From the NCBI RefSeq assembly GCF_949987515.2, contig NC_082693.1, forward strand, positions 19,588,994-19,652,993: a DNA stretch of 64,000 bases, written 5' to 3'. Each line of letters starts with the position of its first letter. Within the stretch, counting starts at the first letter, position 1. Below, piece by piece: positions 49,641 to 61,347 of the stretch. Origin of the DNA: Delphinus delphis (taxonomy: Eukaryota > Chordata > Mammalia > Artiodactyla > Delphinidae). A model generated the notes under the pieces. The model did not search any database and was not told where the DNA came from. It saw nothing but the letters and a program-made list of their open reading frames with translations. Made by a program: the position numbers and the translations under genes.

Positions 49641-49862
49641 GAAAGAAAAGGTGAAAATAATTTGAATAATTGACTTAACCCAATGTATCCAAAATATATT
49701 CAATTCTACATTTAATTCTATTAAAAATAATATATTTTAAATTCATATTTTCTTCCTAAGCCTTTGAATCCAGGGCATAGTTAGCACGTCTTCATTTGGA
49801 CTAGCCAGATTTCAAGTGCTCAGCAGTCACATCCAGTGGCTGCCCTGTGGGACAGCGCAGCA
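49318..49862 (+). mobile_element. hAT-like DNA transposon split by a SINE
   Basis: Same family as the copy at 4532-4868 ('aagttttctaagtagccaca', 'aaggtgaaaataatttg', 'caagtgctcagcagtcac', 'ctgtgggacagcgcagca'). A 16-base segment TTCTAAGTAGCCACAT is duplicated in tandem at about 49366-49399. The SINE at 49424-49641 is nested in it. Confidence 0.65.
49424..49641 (+). mobile_element. CHR-type SINE, short form, inside an older hAT-like repeat
   Basis: Complete young copy with a poly(A) tail of more than 20, flanked by the duplication AAAGAAAAGGTGA (49411-49423 and 49642-49654). The flanks on both sides belong to the same older DNA transposon fragment that also occurs uninterrupted at 4532-4868. 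Confidence 0.95.
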
Positions 49863-50329
49863 GATGTGTCATTTTATGCCTTTGCCAGCCCTTTCCAGGT
49901 TCTTGCAAACCATCAAACCCAGCACAATCAAGAACCTGAGCTAATCTTGGAGAGCAAGTAGCAGAAAATAATCAGGCTTGCCAGTCACTGGGATCTGGAG
50001 TCCATTGTGCTGATCCAAGCCCTGATACCCGAGGTCCCTAAGGGAAGCCTTAAGCATCTGTGTTTAGAAATGGGCAGGCAGTGTCCTCACCACTTTATAC
50101 CAATAATAGGGCATTGGAACAGACTGTGTGGTGCTTTGGGGACTTGTAAGCATCCTCTGCTTCCCTCTCTCTCCAACCTCTTTTGGGTAGATCCAATGCT
50201 CAAGTCATGCTTTCCAATCAGATGTTTAGTTTCACCAAAGGTAATGAGATGGTAGCACTGTGCCATTCTGGTATAATCTGAATAATCATGGGAGAAGAAT
50301 ATTGGTCTTTGAGATGTGTCTTTCATCTG
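49863..50329. other. unassigned GC-richer DNA
   Basis: Mixed-composition sequence with small frames on both strands (79-82 codons) and no recognised motif. Possibly an old repeat. Confidence 0.4.
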
Positions 50330-50440
50330 AGGTCATCTGAGCAGTTACTGCAGAAGAGGGCATCAGTTTTCCTCACCTGTAAAATCAGGAGTTGGGCTGG
50401 ATGACCTGGGAAGTTCCTTCCTACGCTAAAAATTATACAA
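50330..50440 (+). mobile_element. MIR3-like SINE relic
   Basis: 'cagttttcctcacctgtaaa' and 'gttgggctggatgacctgg' match the sense MIR/MIR3 core. Confidence 0.6.
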
Positions 50441-50811
50441 TTACTATATAAATTAGGTAAATATCATAAAGTCAAAAATCTGAAATAATGCACTCAAACC
50501 TTTTAAATTTAGAATTATAATAAGTACATTCTAAATCTATGAAAAGCTGAATTTATAAAATGTTATTGCAGAAAAAGGGTTTTGTTTTTTTAAATACAAA
50601 ATGAGATTTCTATAGAATAGATGTTGACCAAGAACATATTTACACACTGGATTACCCTTAAATTTTGTTCCAATTTACAATTTGTCAAATTATTTCATGT
50701 GGCACAAGGGAAGTTATTTTTACTGATAAAAGTTTACAACGGTGTCCTTTAAACATATTTTAAAATGAAATGAATTAAAACAGAAATTAAACAAAATTAA
50801 AAAACAAAACA

Positions 50812-51114
50812 GAGCTTCCCTGGAGGCACACTGGTTAGGAATCCACCTACCAATGCAAGGGACACGGGTTCAAGCCCTGGTCCTGGAAGACCCCACATGC
50901 CGCGGAGCAGCTGAGCCCGTGCGCCACCACTACTGAGCCTGAGCTCTGGAGCCCGCAAGCCACAGCTGCTGAGGCCCACACGCCTAGAGCCCTTGCTCTG
51001 CAATGGGAGAGGCCACCGCAATGAGAAGCCCACGCACCGCAGAGAGGAGTGGCCCCCACTCGCCGCAACCAGAGAAAAGCCCACGCGTAGCAACGAGACT
51101 CAACGCAGCCAAAA
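50812..51114 (+). mobile_element. CHR-type SINE, long form, with 16-base target-site duplication
   Basis: Long-form SINE (head 'gcttccctggaggcacac', 'caacgcagccaaaaatta' end). Flanked by an exact 16-base duplication, ATTAAAAAACAAAACA, at 50796-50811 and 51115-51130. The 94-98-codon minus-strand frames over it are repeat sequence. Confidence 0.94.
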
Positions 51115-51369
51115 ATTAAAAAACAAAACAAAACTCAATGTTTAGCGTGGGAAATCAGAGTCCTCAAGAATGATCGGAGGCAACGACAGAAGCAGCATAA
51201 TTTCTAAATTATTTTCCAACTCTGAGACTACAGGCTCAGAGAAAAACTTTTTCAAAAGGACAACCTCTCCTCCTGTGATTTCTCTCAATACTTCTTTCAT
51301 ATATATACATACGTCTTTTCCGTAGCCATTGGTCCTTTTACTTAGTAACTATATATTAAAAAGCTATTA

Positions 51370-51640
51370 TAGGCTAGTACTGTGCTAAGCATCAGAGAGA
51401 TAATAATGGAAACCTTATGGAAATTGAGGGAGACAGACAAGTGAAAACATTCTGTAGTAAGCACTACAAGTGGAGTAAGTTTGGATTACAAGGGCCTACA
51501 AAGTTCACAAAGTAGCAAAGGAGAAACATCTAGCTCCATCTTGGATCAGTCAGGGAAAGCTTTCTAGGCAGGAGACTTTTCAACTGAAGCTGAGCCCTGG
51601 GTGACTCAGAAACCCACCAAGGAGTGGAAGCAGAAGCTGG
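51370..51640 (-). mobile_element. L2-like ancient LINE fragment (reverse)
   Basis: Purine-rich text ('tactgtgctaagcatcagag', 'gagggagacagacaagtg', 'gtcagggaaagctttctagg') resembling the reverse strand of the family at 36.4-37.4 kb. Confidence 0.5.
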
Positions 51641-52574
51641 TTGGAGGAGATCAGCATGTTTCCTGCAAAGGAACACTGTGCTCACAATTCTAGAAGTAAG
51701 AGAGAATGTGGCCCATTGTGTGAAACAGCAGGGTTTCCAGTATGGTTGGATCACCAACTACAGTGAAGGTGTGAAGAGACACTGGGTGGAAATGTATGAT
51801 CTGGGTTCTTATCACCAATGTCTGATACGTGAGGGAATCAGTAGCAATTATCTGAATGAGTGAACAGTTGAAAATGCCAAAATAAGGGTAAATTTCAAGC
51901 TATACACATTTTCATTCTGTGAACCTATCGCTTCCATTAAATTGGCACTAAACGCTTAACTTAGACTTTGCTGTAGATCTAGCAAATCAAAGTTTGAAAA
52001 TGTGGCTTAGTAAATACTGAGCAGACATTTGATGGACAGATAAAAATAATCATAATTAGTACATCAATTGTTTCTTTATAAGTATGTATTTTTAAAGTAT
52101 CGGAAAATGCTTTAAAGTCGTGCATTCTCTTAAGCATTTTAAGCACCCCCTCTGCAAGCTCATATACTACAAACTTCATTTGCATCAATTTTTTGTTGCT
52201 ATTGAAGAGAGAAACTACTGCCCAACATTTGTAAAACAGCTATATATTCTAAATGGGTGAAATCAAGGTGATTCGTTTTTTACTATAGTTCTGCTTTTAT
52301 ACATTTCCTTCTTTAACCAATATTAAGTAGACATGCATTCTAAAAGCAGACAACTTAAAGTTTGTAATTAAATTACAATGGCCAAGTTGGGTCTATACTT
52401 TCTCACAATATGCTACCTAAGGAGTGTGCACAGTGCGCAAAAAGAACTTGAAAAAAAATTGAAATACCACGGCTAAGTGAGAAACTTTCACAGGTACACA
52501 AAGAAAATCCACTCCCCTTCCTTGAAATGCACTTTCATTTTTTGTTTCCGAGAAGAAAAGCAAAAGGGAACCTT

Positions 52575-53085
52575 TGTTAGTTTCCTATTGCTGCTTTAAC
52601 AAATTATCACAAGCTTAGTGGCTTAAAACAACACACAATTATTGTTTCATAGTTTTGGAGGTCATAAGTCCAAAAGGGGTCTCACTGGGGCTACAGTCAA
52701 GGTTTTGGCAGGGCTGCATTCCTTTCTGGAAGATCTTGGGGAGAATTTGTGTTTTTTTGCCTTTTCTAGCTTCTTGAGGCTGCCTGCATTACTCGTCTGG
52801 TGGCCCCCCATCCATGTTCACAGTCAGCAATATTGAGTCTTTCTCAGAATGCCGTCTCTCCGCCTCCTTCTTCCCCATTTAAGGAGCCTTTTGATTATGC
52901 TGGGCCAACCTAGATAATCCAGGATGCTCTCTTTATTTGAACTGATTGGCAATCTCAATTTCATCTGCAACTTTAATTCCCACTTGCTATGTCATATAAC
53001 ATATTTTTTATAGGTTGCAGGGATTAGCGTGTGGATATCTTGACTGGGGGGCGGTGGGGGGGTGATATTTGGCCTACCATAGAAA
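52575..53085 (+). mobile_element. LTR-like ancient repeat (TGTTAG…CTACCATA)
   Basis: Starts 'tgttagtttcctattgctgc' and continues 'cttagtggcttaaaacaaca', 'agggctgcattcctttctgg', 'ggattagcgtgtggatatc', ending near 'ggcctaccata'. This is a well-known old mammalian interspersed repeat, probably LTR class. Family name not asserted. A G-rich break (ggggggcggtgggggggtg) lies at about 53046-53063. Confidence 0.6.
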
Positions 53086-53984
53086 CTATCAGAGTAAGAA
53101 AAATTTTAACCTGTAAATTAACTGTATTTTATTTTGTCCAGTAAGATTTGATTGGAACATGATGCCAGGCTTTCATGCAATCTCAGAGAATAAATAAGAC
53201 AAAAATCCCTGTCTTCATGAAGTTTGCAGAGAGAAAGTACAAATCACATGTACAAAGTAAAAATCTTTTGGGACAAGGACCTTTCATCACTTTAAGTACT
53301 CATTAAGTTAAAAAATAATGTTATTTACCAACGTCAATCAAATTAATTTAATAATGTAGCAATAATAACAATTATATTTCATTGCATGACTCATAATACA
53401 CTATTAAAAGAACAAAATATATCTTTCATCAATTGGGTGACTCATAAGTCCATAGAGAAAGTAAAATAATTTAGTCAATCAACTGACTGGGCTACATGAT
53501 TCTAAACAACTGATTTGAATGATCTTTTATTTCATCAACATGAATGATTTTTTTTCATTGAAATGACAGACCATTATAGTATCAAGTAGGGGTGTACCAG
53601 ATTTACAAAGTATCAATGAATGCCTTCCTTTAATGGTCTAGGAAAGAAAAGAAATAGTTTGGGGATCATAATTACCATCTATGATCCTTCAAAGACTTGT
53701 GTTACAAACTTTATCAAGTTAGCAAAGCTTTTTCTTTATACTCCATTCTCCTCCAGGGGAAAAAAAAAAAGCTTAAAATTCTACTTTAAGTTTCTCTTCT
53801 TTTTGTGCTAATCAAAAACTCACCTAAAAAAAATTATTCCTTAACTCTCTGTGAGAAAAAAAATTATTTATTTTCTTTTCTCAACTACAAATGTCGTAGA
53901 GTTCAGTTAATTAACAGATTTAACAGATTAACTTGTTATTACAGTTAATAAGGCTAACTTTAGTATTGAATTAGGATGCTATTG

Positions 53985-55690
53985 AGTGACTACTAAGTGT
54001 TAGTACTATTCTAGAAGGTGTGGATATAGTAGAAAATGAGACAGACAAGGGGAGACCAAAAAATCCATAAATAAACCAGAGAAAAAGACCAAATGGTGAT
54101 AACTGCTATGCAGAAAATTCAAATGAATGATGTGATCTAGAGTGAACTGGTGTCCAGATTGTGTGGTCAGAGGTGCATCTCTCAAAGGATGACATTTAAG
54201 CTGAGATCAAAATAACAAGGAGAAGGCAACCACGCATAGATTGGTAGAAGTACACGCCAGTGGTCCAGTGGGAGCACTGATGGAAGTAAGCATTAATGCA
54301 AACTTGTAATGTTTGAGATACAGAAGACCAGTGGAGCTGGAACATAATAGGCTAGTAGGCTAGAAGGACAATAATACAAAACGGTCTTAGAGAGGCAGCC
54401 ACAACCACATCATAGAGGATTCTGAATGCCACGGTAAAACAGATGACAGGAATTCATTGAAAGGCTTAAAGCAAGAAGAGGAAATTATATGACATACGGT
54501 ATAAAAAGATTATCCTGGCTGCTACGTGAAAGGATAACCAATTGTAAGGGGGTAAAACGGGAAGTAGAAAAACAAATCAAGATTTTATTACAGTAATCCA
54601 AGTGAGAGGTGATGGTAATTTGATTAAAATAATGTAGAAGACATGAGAAAAAAATGACTGGCTTTGTGTTATCTTTTGGGGGTAGTACAAAAGATTTGGT
54701 GACTGACTGGATCTGGAAGAGATAAAGATAAGAATCAAAAATAACTCACAGGTTTTTGAGTTGAGAAAGTGGTTGGAAGATCATGCTATTTACAGTGATA
54801 GAGAAGAGGAGGTTTGTGGTGAAAATGAAGAATTCTATTTTGCCTAGGTTATATTTGAGATCCTTACCAGACATCTGGGTAGGGATGTCAAGTAATCAGT
54901 TGAATATATAAATATAGGAATTCCAGGAAGAGATCTGGACTGACAATAAAAATTTTAAGGTCATCAGACTATTGATGGATTTCGGTATACAAGACTGCAT
55001 TAGGCCACCTAGGAAGAGTAAATAGGTAGAGAAGAGAGCTTGAGACATAGAAAAGGTGTGTGAGGACTGAAGGAAATTAATTTCTATTGCATTCAGTATT
55101 TTGGATTAGCTTCTTTGGATCATGGGAGATATATGTGTGTAAGGTCAAGCAAAAGAATTTGAGAGTTATGTGGGAGAGAGGTATAGGAAGGTCCCAGTTA
55201 AGGGAGAAGACCAAAAATTAGCAAGCACTAATAATGGGATTATATGATTTCCTTCAGAAGTGCTTAACAGTCAGGTAGAGAAACAGAAAATGTTTAAACC
55301 AAAGTGGATGTAGTAAAAGAGGGAAGTGGGACTTTGATGCTCTCATAAGAGTAAAAGAAGTGATACCCAAATGGGTCTGGAATCAACAGGGAATTAAGTG
55401 AAGTTGAAGGAACTGATAGGTAAAGAAAAAGAGAAAACTCAAAGTACTAAAATTTCGTTAAGACTGAAGACAAGTCTAAGTGGAGCTCACACAGAATACA
55501 GTGTGAACAGTGTTTCCTGGAGTCATCCTACGTGGCGCCTTTAGAGGAGAGCTGGAGAAATAGAAGATTGCAGTTAGTCTTGAATAGGAAGTTATGATTT
55601 CAGCTGTGGGACATTTCTGAGTGATGATAAGAAACAGAGATTGGTCATGTGAATAAATGACCTTACAGATTGTTTGTAAGATTGACTGAG
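53985..55690 (-). mobile_element. long L2-like ancient LINE relic (reverse)
   Basis: About 1.7 kb of purine-rich diverged repeat: 'gagacagacaaggggagacc', 'gacatttaagctgagatc', 'ttatcctggctgctacgtg', 'attacagtaatccaagtgag', 'atctggactgacaataaaaat'. It reads as the complement of the plus-strand copy near 36450-37370. One of the longest ancient repeats in the window. Confidence 0.6.
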
Positions 55691-56039
55691 TATAGAATGT
55701 TGAACAGACAGTCCATGAACGCTAAAGTCATCTAAGAAAGAGGCATGAAAACTGTCACAATAGATGACATTAAAAAATCAGCAGGGCTTAACTTTAGAAA
55801 GAGAAGACACTGATATACAAAGAAAAATTTATTTAAATAAATATTATTCAGATTTAAAAGTATATGAAGAGATAGTGTCATTATGAACCATAATACAATT
55901 CTAGGGGGGAAAAAGAAGAAAAGAGAACGAAATACAGGGAGGGAGGGAGGGAAAAGGGAATAAAAAGAAAGTAAGGAAGATAGGTTTTGACAAATCAGGA
56001 CCAAAAGACTGTGCTACAGGTTATGGCATCTATCCCATT

Positions 56040-56655
56040 AATTGCATTATTCTCTTAAACTGTCTCTGTCTTGTTCCCATCTGGTCCATCTTTACAAGAC
56101 TTCACAAGAGAGCTTTTCAAAATGCAAAATGGATCACAGCACTCACCTCCCTAAACCCTTCAATAGCTTCCTATTATCCACAGAATAATATCCAAGCTCC
56201 TTAGTGTGGCAACCAAGGACCTTGATGATCTGATCATTGCCTATTCCTCCAGACACATTTCTACCACATTCCCCATAATCCCCTTGCAATACAGTTCTTT
56301 TCCTTCCATACCAATACCATGCCACTTCTCACATCTGTGTTATGCTCAGGCTACTCTCTTTAACTGTGATGTACTTTGAAAACTACATCACATTCTCTGT
56401 AACACCTTCCCTATTCTCCACCTTTCCCATTGTCCATTTCCTGACAGCTCTATGTCAAAAGAGAACCATCACCCGATTACTGCCTAGACACTTCTGTATC
56501 TTCTACATGCTTCTATTATTCCATACATTCCCCTGTATTCTTTGTTAGCAAGGTCTCTAAGCTTCTCAAGGGCACAGACATTGTCTATTTCTTTAGGACC
56601 TAGCAAAATACCTATTATATAATAGGTGCTCAATAGTTTGCTGAATAGATGTTAT
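56040..56655 (+). mobile_element. L2 3' end (sense)
   Basis: 'cccttcaatagcttcctatt', 'gaccttgatgatctgatc', then 'ctcaagggcacagacattgtc' and 'aataggtgctcaatagtttg', the standard L2 3' terminal text. It lies head-to-tail opposite the minus-strand relic immediately to the left. Confidence 0.72.
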
Positions 56656-57083
56656 CTAATAGAAGATGGAAGGCTTGATAGAGAATTAATGAAAGATGCT
56701 ACATACATAAGGTAGAAGGTTTGAATAGCAATCAGACAAGGCTAGAACATTTTTTACATTTTTCTATGATACCGTTAGACTTAAATTTAACTGTTTATAT
56801 AGGTGAATGTTCTTATCCAAAACCCCAGAGGCCAAATAAGCTTCAGAATACTGAAAAAATTGGATTAGGGAAACATAATATGGTGTATATACCATATATT
56901 ACATAGAACTACCAATGAGGTCTAGGGCAATATTCCATAATCAAATATGTTGATATTTCTGCCATGACATATAAATAGCCACACTAAATAACCAGCCTCT
57001 TGTCAGGTCCATTTAGGTTTTCCTCTAAATGAATTACCAAAAATCGTATGATACATTTCCAACATTCCAATTACAAAATGACT

Positions 57084-57206
57084 TGGGAATTCCCTGGCCG
57101 TCCAGTGGTTCGGACTGGGCACTTTCACTGCCGGGCCCAGGTTCAATCCCTGGTCAGGGAACTAAGATCCTGCAAGCCACACAGCACAGTCAAGAAAAAA
57201 AAAAAT
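57084..57206 (+). mobile_element. short older tRNA-derived SINE of the CHR/cetartiodactyl type
   Basis: About 120 bp: 'ggaattccctggccgtccag', then 'ggttcaatccctggtcaggg' (box B) and 'aactaagatcctgcaagcc', ending in poly(A). It has the tRNA-like part without the long body and is an older subfamily than the other copies. Confidence 0.88.
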
Positions 57207-60200
57207 TACATATATGACTTACAAAACAATTTCAGAACTGTAAATAAGTTATTGTAAATCTGTACTAAAATACTGTTTTGGAGAAACTAAGCAATTCTTA
57301 GTCAATATTGTCACAGGAAGTTACTACTGTAACTACTTCAATTTCCTTCATTTGTTAATAAAATAATGTATTAACATAATGGTCAAATGCAGTAACCAGG
57401 TAAATGAATATAGGACGTATTTTTTTAACTTTTTGTATAATTATGTAGGTTGAGTACTTAAAAGAATAGAACACAAATAATATACACCTAATCATTACGG
57501 TCTAAGAAAAGACTTCCTGGACTGATCCATAACTCTCTGGTAACACTTTAGACTGGCTTCAAGACCATCTTGTCAATAATTCCCAGTGTCACTTGTTAGA
57601 ATGTCTTTGGCACTTTAAAGACAGAGGCTATATAAAACTTATTTTCTACTGTGAAGCTTTCCAGAAATCCTATTTCTTGCACACAAATAATGCTATCAAC
57701 CTTCAACATCATCAACAGCAAAAACAAAAGTAGTAAATTTGCAGTTCTAGGAAATCCTGATTAGTGTGGGTCGAAGCTTATTTATGAAGAAAATTCCTTC
57801 TTTAATAAGTTTCCTTAAAATCTGTATCTCAATAGCTTCCAAATATTTTCTGAAGAGTGTTGATATTGATCTGGCAACACCTATAATTTTAGTTAACGAT
57901 GAGACATTTTAAAAAGCTAGATTGTTCTCTTTATTGTCCTCAGGTAGAATATTACTTCAGAAAATTTGCAGAAACTTATGTGCCGCAAAAAAAAAGATTC
58001 TTTCCCTAATTGATTTATTAACTTGAACATACTTATTGGCATTGTTTCAAAGTGAAATTGTATAAATAAAGTATTTAAAAGATTTAATATTCCATTTGCA
58101 AAGCAGCCATCAATAACAATTTCTTTTATAATATGAATTATTAAAATAATAAGTCACTCAGAAGTTTAATATATTTTCTTTATTTCCACAAATGCATCTT
58201 ATTTTCAGAAAAAAATTTTCCATGAGTTCTCTCTCACTGTCGAATAATCACTGACTGTCAAGAAACAATTGTCTTTAGGACTCTTAAGAATGCAGGTATG
58301 GACAATCATTTAAACATACACTTTTTTTCATAATTTCTTCTTTGAGGTCCATATTACACAACATAGTAACATTTAGAGCCAAAAGAGAAAGGAAACTTTC
58401 CTTTCATTATATAACAAGTTCCTCAAAGCCAACATGAACTTTTTGCAGTTCTACTGAAAATGTGGTTCGATAGCTCTAAGTCACAACCATAAAAGCCTGC
58501 ATGACAAGAGACACCTCCATGCTGGTATCACTTCTACTGAACCACTCTGCACAGGAGGATGTGGAAGAAAGAAGAGTGATAACAAAATGATGATAACCTT
58601 TTACTTCTCATTCTGCTCATCTCTTACCTTCCTTATCAATGGGCATACTGAAAATTAATCCCACTGGGGGGATTGGGGTACTTCCACAAAGAGTTATTCC
58701 ATTCCTGTGTTGGATACTGAATACTCAGAATTTGTGATAATCCACTCTCTGGGTCCATAGGTTAGATATCACAGCCAATTTGGAATTAAAACACCCCATA
58801 AGTCACTTCACATTTACTGATGCTATTCAAAACAATAAATATATGATCAATGAAATACTGAATTTCAGTTTCAACAAGCTGACTTCACAGTGACACCGAT
58901 TTCAAATCACTTCCTTTTAAATACAAGCCATATAAAAGAATAGAACATCGGTATATCAGAGTATTGAAACAAACAAAAAAAAACCAGAACAAAGGAAACC
59001 CATATAGACAATTTAGTATCTGACTTTAATCTAGTTTAAGAATACACAAGTAGATTTAGTCCCCAGACACAATGTTTACTTTTTCAGTTGGAGCAGCAAA
59101 GCAAGTAAATGCTGTCAAATCAGACAAGACTCCAAATTGTCATCATGACAACTTCATCTCAGGCTGTCAACATGCCACACATTTCTCCAGATACCTCTGT
59201 GGTACAGACTCAGTAACCTTTCCATTTACAGCCCCCCACCTACTCCCTCATTGTCCCAAAGCCACAAGGGATCCAAAATGAGAAAGACTTTTTCCAGGAA
59301 TCTTTTGGTTAAAAACATTCTTTTAAGTTGAACTAAAGAACAGTGAGAGAAAATTAAAGAAGCCATGGATATAAAAGAGTATTTCTACAAAGATAAAGCA
59401 TAAGGAACAAATCTAAAATAAACGAGTAAAGACATAGGGGAATAATGAAATAGGGGAGAAAGTACAGGGAAGGAATTTTAGTGAAAAAGGAAGAATAGCA
59501 ATAATGAAGTAAGAGGACTTATTACTTGAATTTTCCTTATATGAAAAAACTTCTCAAATAATTCTTTTAAATTTTAGAGAACAGTAATAAATTAGCCTTT
59601 TGTCATTTAAATTTGACTAAATAATCTGAATCCCTCCTACAAAAAAGATGTATGAATGTGTGCTGTGGATAGACAGATTGATTAATTGATTGATAGATAC
59701 AGAAATAGATATAAACATAGATACCTATGTCTCTGTCTGTATTTATATCTAAATATATGGATTTATTTTCTGTAAATTATTCCCATATTCAAGATTATAC
59801 TACCAATCTGTTTTCTCTGCAGTTCTGCTCTAACTTCTTATTGTCTGTACTCATTCTTCCAGGAGAGAAAACTTAAAGGTGAGCATGGCATGGTGAGAGG
59901 CAGAGGGGAGGGGAATTGCTGGAGGAAGGAGAGAGGCAATCTCTAAATTAAAGAAATGAGATTTCTTTCTTCATAGGCTAATACAGGCACATTTATGGTC
60001 ACTAGATGAGATTCAGTAGCTAATTTTCCAAACCTTCATAGATATATATGGAAAAGTTGGAGTAAGCATTTTTGTGCCAGTGGTCTAATATAAGAAAACA
60101 AGCTCTTATTGTACACATCTCTGTAGATGCAAGGACAAAATGTCTAGAACAATTGGACAACAAAGTGAGATAAACCCGGACAGTATAAAAATATATTACC

Positions 60201-60655
60201 TACAGTGTGTCCAGAGTCACTCTTTGTGAAGGATGATTATGGTTTGACCCAAGATCTGTCAAGTATATTTTCTTCCAAGAAGTCCCTGGTGCTTCCAAGC
60301 ACAGTCCCTGCTGGGGATACATTATAGGCTCCAAATTGAACAGAATGTTAAAAACTAACTAGATTTGTGAGAGTCTTTTCTTGGCAAATTTGATAACAAT
60401 TAGTGTCTATTAAGTTTTTATTAGCCCCAGAGTAAATGAAACAGAGGACATGATATTTAAATATACACACTGACATTTAGCAAGAAAGATTATGAATATA
60501 AATACTGATGGAAAAATAAATGCTTAAGAGAGAGAAAGATTGAAATTAACTTGTCATTACTCCTTATTTGCCCAACTGAAGCAACTCAGACTGAATCTTC
60601 GAGATAGATATATATATATATTCTAAGAAATCCAACGGTGGACACTTTACCTCTT
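57207..60655. other. no recognised feature
   Basis: AT-rich unassigned DNA with short GATA/GATT-type simple sequence at 59670-59720 and a TA run at 60608. No gene evidence. Confidence 0.5.
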
Positions 60656-61347
60656 TTTTTTAAACATCTTTATTGGAGTATAATTGCTTTACAATGGTGT
60701 GTTAGTTTCTGCTTTATAACAAAATGAATCAGTTATACATATACATATGTCCCCATCTCTCTTCCGTCTTGCGTCTCCCTCCCTCCCACCCTCCCTATCC
60801 CACCCCTCTAGGTGGTCACAAAGCACGGAGCTGATCTCCCTATGCGGCTGCTTCCCACTAGCTATCTATTTTACATTCCATAGTGTATATATGTCCATGC
60901 CACTCTCTCACTTTGTCCCAGCTTACCCTTCCCCCTTCCCATATCCTCAAGTCCATTCTCTAGTAGGTCTGTGTCTTTATTCCCATCTTGTCCCTAGGTT
61001 CTCCATGAGCATTTTTTTTTTTTAGGTTCCATATATATTTGTTAGCATATGGAATTTGTTTTTCTCTTTCTCACTTACTTCACTCTGTATGACAGACCCT
61101 AGGTCCATCCACCTCATGACAAATAACTCCATTTCATTTCATTTTATTGCTGATTAATATTCCATTGTATATATGTGCCACATCTTTATCCATTCATCTG
61201 TCGATGGACCCTTAGGTTGCTTCCATGTACTGGCTATTATGAATAGAGCTGCAATGAACATTTTGGTACATGACTATTTTTGAATTATGGTTTTCTCAGG
61301 GTATATGCCCAATAGTGGGAATGCTGGGTCGTATGGTAGCTCTATTT

